Assembly: GCA_002419145.1 (NCBI GenBank)
Contig: DIFN01000070.1
Span: 1 to 16,681 of the forward strand
From: Mageeibacillus sp. UBA5747
GTDB lineage: Bacteria > Bacillota > Clostridia > Saccharofermentanales > UBA5734
Length of the DNA: 16,681 nt
Reading direction: 5' to 3'
This document shows positions 1 to 7,190 of this stretch, piece after piece (position 1 is the stretch's first letter; each line of letters opens with the position of its first letter). The translations under genes were made by a program, and so were the position numbers. The notes below the pieces were generated by a model that ran no database searches, was not told where the DNA came from, and was given only the letters and a program-made list of their open reading frames with translations.

Positions 1-41
1 GCCTTTTCCGGAACGAGGGTCAGGCCTGGGGCACCTAGAGA

Positions 42-118
42 GCGCCGCCTTGCGCCGCCTGGCGCCACCTGCGCCACTTGCGCCGCCTGGCGCCGCCTGG
101 CGCCACCTGCGCCGCCTG
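42..118. repeat. GC-rich tandem minisatellite
   Basis: Eight head-to-tail copies of a 9-10 base unit, GCGCCGCCTG with variants GCGCCACCT and GCGCCACTT, run without interruption. Unit lengths are 10, 10, 9, 9, 10, 10, 9, 10, so a 38-base higher-order unit (42-79) is repeated at 80-117 with about 35 of 38 bases identical. The array starts 3 bases beyond the stop codon of the minus-strand glycosyltransferase gene ending at 122. It contains several self-complementary GGCGCC steps and could fold in RNA. No gene is visible in bases 1-121. Copy number may vary between strains; this is inference. Confidence 0.85.
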
Positions 119-121
119 GCC

Positions 122-2062
122 TCAGCGCTGGTCGAATCGGGCGTGGGTCTGGTTGAAGTTGGGGTTGTAAAAGGGATCGGGCTGGGCGATGGTTTTTCCC
201 CAGAGGGAGTGGAACAGAGTGTGGTCCGCCGGATCGCATGTGCGGTGCTTGAGTCGTTCGACGGTCAGCTGGCGCGTGTCGCGGATGGTAGCTGTTGCGT
301 AGGGGGTGAAAACGTGATGCAGGCCTTGCTGGCTCAGGCGAAAGGCTAGGTCGAGGTCAAACAGGTCGGACTGGTAGCGTTCGTCGAAGCCATCGACTGA
401 GAGGAAATGGGCCCGGGAAACAGCCATCACGGTCTGATCAGCAGCTGAAATATTGTTGACATAGGTCAGGCGGGCCATGTAGCCAGGCTCCCCGTCGACT
501 CGGCCGGCGTGATAGCCGGAAAGGGAGCCGGCGATGCCGGTGGCCAGGCCAGCCTGGCAGATCAAGTCACGTTGGGTGATTTTGCCGGTGGCCAGACCAA
601 TTTCGGGGCGCAACGCTTGCTGAGCCAGTTCTTCCAGCCAGCCTGACGACAGGGACCGGACCGTTCCGTTCAGGAAAACAAGCAGGGGCTCTGCCGCAGC
701 GCGAACCAGCCGGTTGATTGAAGCGCTCACGGGCTCACCTTGTATGAGGGCTACGACCGCACTGTCTAATCCGACTGCGGTCCTTGCAGATGCAGAGTGC
801 CAGCGGTCGAGCTGGCCCTGTCCTGCCTGCCCAGCAGTTTTTTCGCCAGCCCGATCCAAGTAATCGGCAGCCATCAGAAACACCCAGCGGGTGGAAATCC
901 CTGCGAGCTTCCCTTGCCTTGCTTGTGTTGCAGGCTCACCGGGCTGGGTAGCGGCACCCAGCATCGACACACCCAGCCGCTGCCAATGGCGCAGGTCGCG
1001 TGGGTGGTGGATGTGCACGACAATCAGTGCGCGCAGATCTTGAGCCAGGGGATAACGGATCCGGTAGGTGGAGAGGATCGTATTGTTCTCGACCTGGCCG
1101 GACTGGCCGGTGCGCTGGAGATGGTTTGACAAGGCCAGGCGGGCTGCATCAAGGCAATAGGGCTTGACTGAGATGTCGCTGGCGACTGACCCGCTGTGAA
1201 TCCGCCAATAGTAGAGGATCTGCGGAATGTGGACGATTTTTCGGGCTTGCTCTGACAGGCGCAGGATGTAGTCGTAATCTTGACTGCCGTCACAGGCGGG
1301 GTCAAAGCCGCCGATGGTGTCGGATAAGGCGCGGGAAAATACGGTCAGATGACAAATATAGTTGTTGCTGCGGAGATTGTCTGGGGCAAAATCCGGCTTG
1401 AAATGGATCAGGCTGACCTGGGAGATATCGCCGGAAAAATTCATTTCATCGCTGTAAATCAAATCCGCGCCCTGGTTGACAATTGCCTGATGGACTTTTG
1501 CCAAGGCCTGGGGGGCGAGCAAATCGTCGTGGTCGAGTAGGGCAATGTAGTCTCCGCTGGCCATGGCGAGGGCGGCATTGGTATTGCCGGAAATTCCCTG
1601 GTTCTGGGTCAGGCGCTGGTAGGAAATCCGGTTGTCCGCGGCGGCCATGAGTGAGACTTGGGCTTGGACGCGGTCCTGATCACTGCCATCGGCGAGGCAG
1701 ATCTGCCAGTGAGGGTATGTTTGGGCTTGTACCGAGGCGATCATGGCGGTCAGATGGTCGGACTGGGTGTTGTAGAGAGGCACGATGATTGAGAAAAGCA
1801 GGGGTTGTGCAGGTGGTGTGACGGATTCAGGGCCCGCGCCAGCGCTGGCAGATGTGCCGGCTAGCTCCTTCTCTTCGCCTGCGGTCGGCAGGGACGAGTC
1901 TTGCAAACTGGCGGCAAACATGCGCCGGTAGTCGACGCGCCGCCAACGGTTCAGGAGCTTGAGGTAAAGAATCCGTGGTCCCTGGCTGGCCAGGATGGAT
2001 CCAACCCGGCTCAGCGCAGGGGATATTTTCTGCCATTGAGCTGTGAAAGCTGTCCTGGTCAT
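122..2062 (-). CDS. two-domain family 2 glycosyltransferase
   Basis: Predicted 646-residue cytoplasmic glycosyltransferase, probably a rhamnosyl- or similar sugar transferase for surface polysaccharide. After about 85 residues of leader, a GT-A fold begins with FSIIVPLYNT (about 90-99). It continues through LADGSD (about 123-128) and the metal-binding DHDD (177-180), with GGFDP near 251-255 and a YWRIHSGS motif near 285-292 typical of this family. The second half (about 430-600) looks like another GT2 domain, but the usual LNDD is replaced by LNGT, so it may be inactive. The C-terminal DPFYNPN motif is common at the end of Gram-positive polymer glycosyltransferases. The ATG at 2062 overlaps the upstream stop as ATGA, which fixes the start. 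It is the last gene of the train. Donor and acceptor cannot be read from sequence. Confidence 0.9.
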   Translation of the reverse strand: MTRTAFTAQWQKISPALSRVGSILASQGPRILYLKLLNRWRRVDYRRMFAASLQDSSLPTAGEEKELAGTSASAGAGPESVTPPAQPLLFSIIVPLYNTQSDHLTAMIASVQAQTYPHWQICLADGSDQDRVQAQVSLMAAADNRISYQRLTQNQGISGNTNAALAMASGDYIALLDHDDLLAPQALAKVHQAIVNQGADLIYSDEMNFSGDISQVSLIHFKPDFAPDNLRSNNYICHLTVFSRALSDTIGGFDPACDGSQDYDYILRLSEQARKIVHIPQILYYWRIHSGSVASDISVKPYCLDAARLALSNHLQRTGQSGQVENNTILSTYRIRYPLAQDLRALIVVHIHHPRDLRHWQRLGVSMLGAATQPGEPATQARQGKLAGISTRWVFLMAADYLDRAGEKTAGQAGQGQLDRWHSASARTAVGLDSAVVALIQGEPVSASINRLVRAAAEPLLVFLNGTVRSLSSGWLEELAQQALRPEIGLATGKITQRDLICQAGLATGIAGSLSGYHAGRVDGEPGYMARLTYVNNISAADQTVMAVSRAHFLSVDGFDERYQSDLFDLDLAFRLSQQGLHHVFTPYATATIRDTRQLTVERLKHRTCDPADHTLFHSLWGKTIAQPDPFYNPNFNQTHARFDQR

Positions 2063-2784
2063 CGCAAAGACCGCCTGACTTGCCAGAATTCACGCAGGGC
2101 TCGCCAGCCGATCGGGATGATTTTGCTGAGGCTAATCGAGTTTTTGCCCGCCTGGCGAGGGTGAAAGGTGATCGGCACGTAGCGGACGGGCAGCTGATGG
2201 TGGGTCAGCAGGACGGACATCAGGGCATTGGTCAGGAAAAAACTTTCCGGAATGTGGTCCAGACAGGTTTTCAGGGCGTCGCGCCGGATCAGGCGGAAAG
2301 GTGTGTTGGCATCGGTGACGGACACACCGAACACGAGCAGGATCAGGGTCTTGAGCACGAAAGCAACCAGGACACGGGCCAGTCCGTCGCCGCGATGGAT
2401 CCGGTGGCCGATCAGGGCTGCGAAGTGCTCGCGTTCGCGCCAGAGGCTGGCGAATTCGCCCGGTTCTGTCTGGCCATCCGAATCGGTCTGGAAAATGTAA
2501 TCGGCTCCATGTTCGAGGGCCAGGGCGTACCCCATGCGGATGGTGGCTCCGTGGCCGCTGTTGGCCTTTGAGATGATCAGGAGCTGGGGCAGCTCGTCTT
2601 GCAAGTCAGTCAGGATGGCTGCTGTCTGGTCTTTGCTACCATCGTCCAGGATCATGAGCCGGGAATCCGGACCACCCGTCTGGACCAGGACAGCGTGCCA
2701 TTCCCGCGCAACCGTGGCGATTGTGGCTTCCTCATTGTAGGCTGGAATGACCATGTAGAGTGTTTCCTGTGCTTCAGGAGTCAT
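2059..2784 (-). CDS. DPM1-like family 2 glycosyltransferase
   Basis: A 241-residue protein of the dolichyl/polyprenyl-phosphate mannosyltransferase-like GT2 group. It would transfer a sugar from a nucleotide donor, commonly to a polyprenyl-phosphate carrier or a glycan. Visible motifs are VIPAYNEE (12-19), LDDGSKD (46-52), NSGHG (75-79) and the catalytic-type DSDGQ (101-105), followed by a DANTPFRLIRR stretch (158-168) characteristic of this group. The C-terminal transmembrane pair of some relatives is absent; a hydrophobic stretch at about 138-155 may touch the membrane. The start at 2784 is supported by AAAGGAGG five bases upstream, and the gene overlaps the preceding one by 11 bases. The stop overlaps the next start by four bases. 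The substrate is not predictable. Confidence 0.92.
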   Translation of the reverse strand: MTPEAQETLYMVIPAYNEEATIATVAREWHAVLVQTGGPDSRLMILDDGSKDQTAAILTDLQDELPQLLIISKANSGHGATIRMGYALALEHGADYIFQTDSDGQTEPGEFASLWREREHFAALIGHRIHRGDGLARVLVAFVLKTLILLVFGVSVTDANTPFRLIRRDALKTCLDHIPESFFLTNALMSVLLTHHQLPVRYVPITFHPRQAGKNSISLSKIIPIGWRALREFWQVRRSLR

Positions 2785-3526
2785 GTGACCTCCTTTGCAG
2801 TTGCCGGACCGTTCGCCAGCGCAACAGGCAGCGGCTTGTCAAAGCCAAACCCAGCTGGATGCGCCAGGCAAGAACTTGGCCGAGGCTGTGCGGGGTGAGA
2901 GCGCTTTGATTGGCGCCATGGCGTCGGTAGCCGGTCAGGCGGTCTGGAACAAAAAGGACTGGGCCGGTGAGTTCGGCCAGCAGGCCCAGCCACATGTCAT
3001 GCATCGGCAAGCTTGCTGGCAGGGGCAGGGCAATTTCCAGCAGGTCGCGCCGGAATGCCAGTGTGCAGCCCTGATAGGTGTTGCGCCAGAAATTGGGCCA
3101 GAAACCGGGCCGACTGTGACGGATGGCATAAAACGAGGGGGCAATCACCTGGCCTTGGGCGTCGATCAGTTCGGCATCACTCTGGACGAGCCAGGGCATG
3201 GGGGGATTGGACAAGGCTTGACTGAGGCGGGTGACTTTGTCAGGGTACCAGAGATCATCCTGATCGGACAGGAAAATGATCTCGCCGCGGCAGTGCTGGA
3301 GGGCATGGTCAAAATTGCCGATGATCCCCGGACGGCCTTCATTTCTGAGCAAGCGGACTCGTGGATCGCGTTGAGCCAGGTCTGTTAAAAAGGCCCAGGA
3401 GCCATCGGTCGAGCCATCATCGGAGATAATCAGCTCATCCTGGTCTGAAAGCTGGTCCAGAATCGAAGCTGCCTGTGCGGGCAGGAAAGGCAGGCCGTTG
3501 TAGGTGATCATGGCTACGGAAATCAT
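2774..3526 (-). CDS. family 2 glycosyltransferase
   Basis: A 250-residue GT2 enzyme. The nucleotide-sugar binding region starts at once with MISVAMITYNG and is followed by DDGSTDGS (36-43) and the SDQDDLWYPDK block (87-97). That block is typical of polysaccharide glycosyltransferases related to rhamnosyl-, galactosyl- and glucosyltransferases of cell-wall and capsule clusters. An in-frame ATG at 3544 would add six residues (MGFQAR). I prefer 3526 because this ATG forms an ATGA overlap with the upstream stop, like most junctions in this train, and because the family usually begins with such a 'ISVxMxTYNG' strand. It ends inside the start of the next gene, with an 11-base overlap. Sugar specificity is unknown. 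Confidence 0.92.
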   Translation of the reverse strand: MISVAMITYNGLPFLPAQAASILDQLSDQDELIISDDGSTDGSWAFLTDLAQRDPRVRLLRNEGRPGIIGNFDHALQHCRGEIIFLSDQDDLWYPDKVTRLSQALSNPPMPWLVQSDAELIDAQGQVIAPSFYAIRHSRPGFWPNFWRNTYQGCTLAFRRDLLEIALPLPASLPMHDMWLGLLAELTGPVLFVPDRLTGYRRHGANQSALTPHSLGQVLAWRIQLGLALTSRCLLRWRTVRQLQRRSHDS

Positions 3527-4314
3527 GCGAGCTTGAAACCCCATTTGCGAAAGTAGCGCCAGAGGGAATGGAAATGGATCCGGAACATTTTGAAACTCCG
3601 GTAGGAACCGCGCGACCAGGTATGTTCAACCACGGAGGCGGGATCATACAGGACTTTCTGGCCGCGCGCCCGGATGGTGCGCGAGAGGTCGGCGTCTTCA
3701 GCGTAGAGGAAATAGCGGGGATCGAAACCACCGATGGCGCGGTAATCTGCCGTGCGTATGGCCATCAGACAGCCGGAGGCAAACTCGATTGCAAAAGGCT
3801 GGTCGTAATCATGGTCCTGGTACGTATGATAGCGTTCGCGCCGGGATAGCAGGCGGCCAGGCAGATAGCGCAGGCCCAGATCGAGAATGGTCAGGTCACG
3901 CCGGGCCAGATGTTGGACTTGTCCGTCCGGATCGACGATTTTCGGCATGACCAGCCCCGTCTGTGGTTCGTTGTCCAAGCGCCGGACCAATGCACGGACC
4001 GATTCCGTATTCAATAGATTGATGTCGGGATTCATCAGCAAATGGATCCTGGAGTCCAGATGGGGCAGGATCTGGTTGTGGGCGGCGCCATAGCCACAAT
4101 TTCCTTGGGTTGAATGGATCCATGTGACAGGAAGCGGTCCGTCCTCGGATGCGGCCTGCTGGACCAGGGCCTGGGTCTGGTCTGTTGAGCCATTGTCGAC
4201 GACATAAATATGGCCGCTCAATTCTGGCGGCCAATGCCGGCGCAGTGCCTGCAACGTGCTGGCAATTGTACGTGCGCTGTTGTAGGTGACAATCCCGACC
4301 GAACAGTCGATCAT
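3523..4314 (-). CDS. rhamnosyltransferase-like GT2
   Basis: A 263-residue glycosyltransferase of the WbbL/rhamnosyltransferase type. The fold opens with VGIVTYNS (6-13), then VVDNGSTDQT (38-47), a GYGAAHN segment (74-80) and the metal-binding region MNPD (94-97). A second diagnostic block, GGFDPRYFLYAEDADLSRTI (195-214), carries the acidic residues expected to place the acceptor. Both are standard in enzymes that add rhamnose or similar sugars to lipid-linked glycans, so it probably acts at the inner face of the membrane. ATGA overlap with the small membrane protein gene upstream fixes the start. It is the first of four consecutive glycosyltransferases, which points to stepwise assembly of one oligosaccharide. 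The rhamnose assignment is a family-level guess. Confidence 0.92.
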   Translation of the reverse strand: MIDCSVGIVTYNSARTIASTLQALRRHWPPELSGHIYVVDNGSTDQTQALVQQAASEDGPLPVTWIHSTQGNCGYGAAHNQILPHLDSRIHLLMNPDINLLNTESVRALVRRLDNEPQTGLVMPKIVDPDGQVQHLARRDLTILDLGLRYLPGRLLSRRERYHTYQDHDYDQPFAIEFASGCLMAIRTADYRAIGGFDPRYFLYAEDADLSRTIRARGQKVLYDPASVVEHTWSRGSYRSFKMFRIHFHSLWRYFRKWGFKLA

Positions 4315-4601
4315 GCCTTCGTTCCGTGTCCTGAGGCTTGTTCGCTGCGCTCGCGCCGGATGTTTCGGATCGTCAGGACGATGTCGAGTGACACCATCAG
4401 GAGGTTGAAGACATACAGGTAAATGACCAGATCGCGGGAGTAGATCAGCTTGTGCAGGATGCCGGCGATGTAGCCGACCCAGATCGCTGCCATGAATAAA
4501 AGGCTCTTGCCGGCAGCATGGCCGGTTTTGTAGCTTTTATAGGCGGCAATCGGCCAGGACAGGCCAAAACAGCTGAGCATGATGATTTCAAAAACACTCA
4601 T
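4311..4601 (-). CDS. small membrane protein, PQ-loop/SWEET-like
   Basis: A 96-residue hydrophobic protein with three likely membrane segments (about 2-20, 32-50 and 58-80) and a charged C-terminus (RNIRRERSEQ). It contains a SWPIAAYKSYKTG motif around 15-27, which recalls the P-x-x-x-x-K/S-x-x-x-G-x-S-L segment of PQ-loop/SWEET-like small membrane proteins found as uncharacterised genes in many Bacillota. I infer a role in moving or sensing a small solute, or as a helper of the glycosyltransferases, from its place between the Hpt gene and the first transferase. ATGA overlaps occur at both ends. No function can be assigned from sequence alone. Confidence 0.8.
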   Translation of the reverse strand: MSVFEIIMLSCFGLSWPIAAYKSYKTGHAAGKSLLFMAAIWVGYIAGILHKLIYSRDLVIYLYVFNLLMVSLDIVLTIRNIRRERSEQASGHGTKA

Positions 4602-5260
4602 GAATCTCGTTTCCTTTTTGCGATGATGGGGTCCAAAAGCTGGCAGGCTTGGGCATATTGGTACTGGCCAAGCAGCTTCTGGACTTGACGCAGGATTTCC
4701 TGGTCTGATTCCTGCTCAGTCTGTTCTTGAAGCTGGCTGAGATATTTGCGGCTATTTTTCGGGTCATGGCCATCGAGGCTGTTGCGCAGCAGCTGCCAGA
4801 TCGATGCCGCGTCTGTCTGGCCGGCTGCAGCAGGATCGGCACCTGTCTGGCCAGCTGACGAAGCGGTCTGCACAGGTGTGGCAGGCGAGGGGCCGGAGGT
4901 CAGGCTCTGGGAGGCCAGGTACGCTTCAGCCAGATCCATCAGGTGGAGCATGTTCTGGACCAGACTGGCCAGGTCAGCCTTTTCTGCTGCGGTCAAAGGC
5001 CCCGGCGTTGATTTCAACTGCAATTCGCAGGCCATGGCCTGCTGCTGCACCACAGAACTGCCCATGTGTCCGGTCGTTGATTTTGTTGTATGGCAGAAAC
5101 GGATCAGCTCCGGACGATCGTTGTGTTCGATCAGATGGTCGATCCGGTCCGCCAGATTCTGGTGGTGATCGATGAAACTGCGCAGAAGATTTTGATATAT
5201 AGCCTGGTTGGCCAAAACCAGGGCTAGCCCATCTTCAGGGACGAAAAATCCGCTGGCCAT
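4598..5260 (-). CDS. stand-alone Hpt-domain protein
   Basis: A 220-residue soluble protein. Residues about 14-118 look like a histidine phosphotransfer (Hpt) four-helix bundle. The motif FCHTTKSTTGHMGS (55-68) matches the family pattern AHxLKGxxxxxGa, which puts the phospho-accepting histidine at H57. A linker rich in Ala, Gly, Gln, Ser and Thr (about 120-152) leads to a C-terminal helical region (153-215) ending in LLGQYQYAQACQLLDPII. That region resembles the helical tail following Hpt domains in hybrid sensor kinases. No kinase or receiver gene is adjacent, although a broken LytTR regulator lies upstream at 6365-7111. The ATG at 5260 shares one base with the TGA of the preceding gene (TGATG). 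The Hpt call rests on motif reading, and the phosphorelay partners are unknown. Confidence 0.72.
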   Translation of the reverse strand: MASGFFVPEDGLALVLANQAIYQNLLRSFIDHHQNLADRIDHLIEHNDRPELIRFCHTTKSTTGHMGSSVVQQQAMACELQLKSTPGPLTAAEKADLASLVQNMLHLMDLAEAYLASQSLTSGPSPATPVQTASSAGQTGADPAAAGQTDAASIWQLLRNSLDGHDPKNSRKYLSQLQEQTEQESDQEILRQVQKLLGQYQYAQACQLLDPIIAKRKRDS

Positions 5261-5760
5261 CAGAGTGCCGGGTAGTAGCCCTTGAGGGTGTAGCAGTCCA
5301 GAATGTGACCGTCCATGGCTTTGTGCAATTCATTGAAATAAAAGCCTGGCTTGAGGTCGAGCTTGCAGTCGAGCGCGTAGACATGGATCTCATACAGGTG
5401 GCCAGTGTCCGGCGGGCTCATGCCACCATAGACACTCGCTGCCAGGCGGTCGAGGCCGCCGAGTTTACCAGACCAGCTGTTGGTCCCCTGGATGTAGTCC
5501 GTTGCCGTGACGCTCTCATTGGGCAGGAGCTCGGTGCGCTGGAGGTTAGCCACCAGCCAGTGGATCCAGGAAAAACCGCACACTGGCACGGCGTCCTTGT
5601 CTTCGATGACGATGGCATAGCTGACGGTGCCAGCTGGGGCTTCGGAAATCGACAAAGGCAAGGAGTAGGTCACCATCTGACCAGGCTTGTCGCGGTGGCC
5701 GCGATGGCCGTAAATGTCCGCGATGATGCCATCCTGAATGCCCGTACTGGTTACTTTCAT
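5260..5760 (-). CDS. YbhB/YbcL-family PEBP-like protein
   Basis: A 166-residue protein of the phosphatidylethanolamine-binding/Raf-kinase-inhibitor-like family, a small cytoplasmic beta-fold protein with an anion-binding pocket and no settled bacterial role. Recognisable landmarks are IEDKDAVPVCGFSWIHWLVANL (compare DPDAPxxGGWxHWVxxNI of the family), the GTNSW segment, the VYGGMSPPDTGH stretch equivalent to YxGPxPPxGxH, and the following YEIHVYALD strand. I start it at the ATG at 5760 (MKVTSTGI) because it makes an ATGA overlap with the upstream stop and has AAGGAG upstream. An earlier in-frame start at 5805 would add residues unlike the family. Its place between a Fur-type regulator and an Hpt gene is unusual. 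Confidence 0.92.
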   Translation of the reverse strand: MKVTSTGIQDGIIADIYGHRGHRDKPGQMVTYSLPLSISEAPAGTVSYAIVIEDKDAVPVCGFSWIHWLVANLQRTELLPNESVTATDYIQGTNSWSGKLGGLDRLAASVYGGMSPPDTGHLYEIHVYALDCKLDLKPGFYFNELHKAMDGHILDCYTLKGYYPAL

Positions 5761-6161
5761 TGGATGATGTTCTCCTTTGCTTGCATTTCGCAACAATCCC
5801 GGCACATTCCATACAGGGTCAGGCGTTGCTCGGTGACCCGGTGGCCAGATAACTGCTGAATTTTTACGGCATCAGCAGGTCCGAAGCCCTCCAAGTCAAA
5901 GATCTGGCCACAGGTCCGGCAGATAAAATGAGCATGGCTGTCGGTACGGGCGTCGTAGATCTCTTTCTGGTTGCTGTTGCCGACAATCTGCACTTGGCCA
6001 GATTCGGTCAGGATGCCAAGATTGCGGTAAACGGTGGCGACTGAGATATCCGGGTGCTGTACCCGGACCCGGTTGTATATGTCAAGGGCACTGAGATGGC
6101 CTTCTGATTGGAGCGTATCCAACACCCACTGGCGTTGGCTGGTATGGCGTCTTTCGACCAT
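5757..6161 (-). CDS. Fur/PerR-family metalloregulator
   Basis: A 134-residue DNA-binding repressor of the ferric-uptake family. An N-terminal winged helix with recognition helix VATVYRNLGILTESG (41-55) precedes a dimerisation domain. The two CxxC pairs of the structural zinc site are present (C81/C84 and C120/C123). Likely sensing-site ligands are H22, H76, H78 and D89, a set that fits PerR or Fur; sequence alone does not separate peroxide, iron or zinc sensing. The start is placed at the ATG at 6161; a GTG nine bases earlier is possible but less well placed. A sigma-A promoter lies 84-112 bases upstream. It heads the overlapping eight-gene train and so may control itself and the glycosyltransferase genes. 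No convincing 7-1-7 Fur or PerR box was seen in 6162-6364. Confidence 0.93.
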   Translation of the reverse strand: MVERRHTSQRQWVLDTLQSEGHLSALDIYNRVRVQHPDISVATVYRNLGILTESGQVQIVGNSNQKEIYDARTDSHAHFICRTCGQIFDLEGFGPADAVKIQQLSGHRVTEQRLTLYGMCRDCCEMQAKENIIQ

Positions 6162-6244
6162 AAATATCACTTCTTTACTCTAGATTCAATCGGCTTACCG
6201 GATCTGACGCTCAGTTTGACGCAAGCGAGTCGATACATGGGGCA

Positions 6245-6273
6245 ATTCTATGCGGCTCTTTGCCACCTGTCAA
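6245..6273 (-). promoter_or_regulatory. sigma-A promoter of the Fur-led operon
   Basis: Reading the minus strand, a perfect -35 TTGACA (6268-6273) is followed after exactly 17 bases by TAGAAT (6245-6250). It leaves an untranslated leader of roughly 75 bases before the ATG at 6161. The surrounding bases 6274-6310 are AT-rich, as expected upstream of a promoter. It would drive the regulator and the seven genes coupled to it. Confidence 0.8.
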
Positions 6274-6364
6274 ATGCTATTCTCACTAAATTAACATCAT
6301 AAAATGACATTCAGCTAAAATAGCTCTCACCAGTCGGGCCAGACTTAGGCAAGATGGGCTGGAT

Positions 6365-7111
6365 TTAAGCAGGTGCGCCGGCAAGATGGGCTGCGGCCTG
6401 CTCTTTGATGAACTGCAGGTATCTGCGGCGTGCGATGGCCCGCCTTTTCTGAGCGATTGGAATGACCTTGCCATCGAGCATCTGGCAACGTCCCTTGGCC
6501 AGGCTGGTGATGTAGTGCATGTTCACCAGGTAGCTCTGGTGGATCCGGATGAATGAATCCGGTACGTGCTGCTCGATCTCGTCGAGCTGGGCGTAGAACT
6601 GGTGTTCATTGGCGGTGCGGTGGACAATGATGATCCGTCGCTCGCTCTCGAGGTACATGATGTCCTTGTACGGGATATTGAGATGATGGCCGCGGCTATT
6701 GATCCTGAGGAAGGATGATTTCTGCGAGCTGATGCGGCGCAAGGCCAAATCCCAGGCTCGGCTCAGGCGGTCGCTGGAGATCGGTTTGTTGAGGAATTAC
6801 ACAGCCTCCAGGTCGAAAACCTCGAGGGAATAGTCAATGTCGGCAGAAATGAAAATGGTCTGAATGAAAGGGTAGCGCTCTCGGATCATCTGGCCGAACT
6901 CGAGCCCGTTGGTGGTGCCGCCCAGCATGATGTCCAGGAAAAGGATGTCCACATGATTCTGGTTCTGCTTGAGATAATGCATCAATGGTTCGCCTGCCTG
7001 GAATTCGACAAACTCGACAAACTGGCCCGATGAACGAGCGATCTGGTCGATCATCTGCTCCAGCAACTTGAGGAAGATCGGGTCGTCATCACATATCGCG
7101 ACATTTATCAT
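6365..7111 (-). pseudogene. LytTR response regulator with in-frame stop
   Basis: An AgrA/LytR-type response regulator of 249 codons interrupted by one in-frame TAA. The receiver part (7111 down to 6800) starts MINVAICDDDP, has the phospho-acceptor D60 in ILFLDIMLGG and the conserved S89, and ends VFDLEAV. Codon 105 is TAA (6797-6799), where relatives have an aromatic residue. Reading on in the same frame gives FLNKPIS with the invariant lysine at 109, then a complete LytTR DNA-binding domain (about 125-240: YLESERRIIIVHR, FIRIHQSYLVNM) to the stop at 6365, with no other lesion. TAT or TAC to TAA is a one-base change, so this is a recent nonsense mutation, a sequencing error or a readthrough site. 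The start at 7111 is preferred over ATG 7138 by family alignment. No partner kinase is adjacent. Confidence 0.85.
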
Positions 7112-7149
7112 GGACAAGCCCTTCCCTTTCAGGTGCATTCTTAGAAATC

Positions 7150-7176
7150 ATTATATACGATTTGAACACTTGTGAA
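7150..7176 (-). promoter_or_regulatory. promoter of the LytTR regulator
   Basis: On the minus strand a perfect -10 TATAAT (7150-7155) lies about 38 bases before the ATG at 7111. The best -35 is TTCACA (7171-7176) with a short 15-base spacer, or GTTCAC (7172-7177) with 16. A GTTCA element is repeated at a 10-base interval across the -35 region. The -10 is strong; the -35 is weak, which fits an activated promoter. This last point is inference. Confidence 0.6.
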
Positions 7177-7190
7177 CGAGTCGATGCATT

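Noticed and set aside
42..118. CRISPR array
   Set aside because: Units are 9-10 bases, directly adjacent, with no spacers and no cas genes.
6171..6364. Fur or PerR autoregulatory box before the Fur-family gene
   Set aside because: Only a half-site-like TGAGAAT was found near the promoter. No 7-1-7 inverted repeat could be built.
6348..6393. 14-base direct repeat (6348-6361 and 6380-6393)
   Set aside because: Only two copies, one inside the LytTR coding end. It is not associated with a dyad, promoter or mobile-element end.
6365..6748. LytTR domain as an independent gene starting at TTG 6748
   Set aside because: The frame continues without other lesions into the receiver upstream except for one TAA, the TTG has no ribosome site, and family proteins are single-chain receiver-LytTR fusions.
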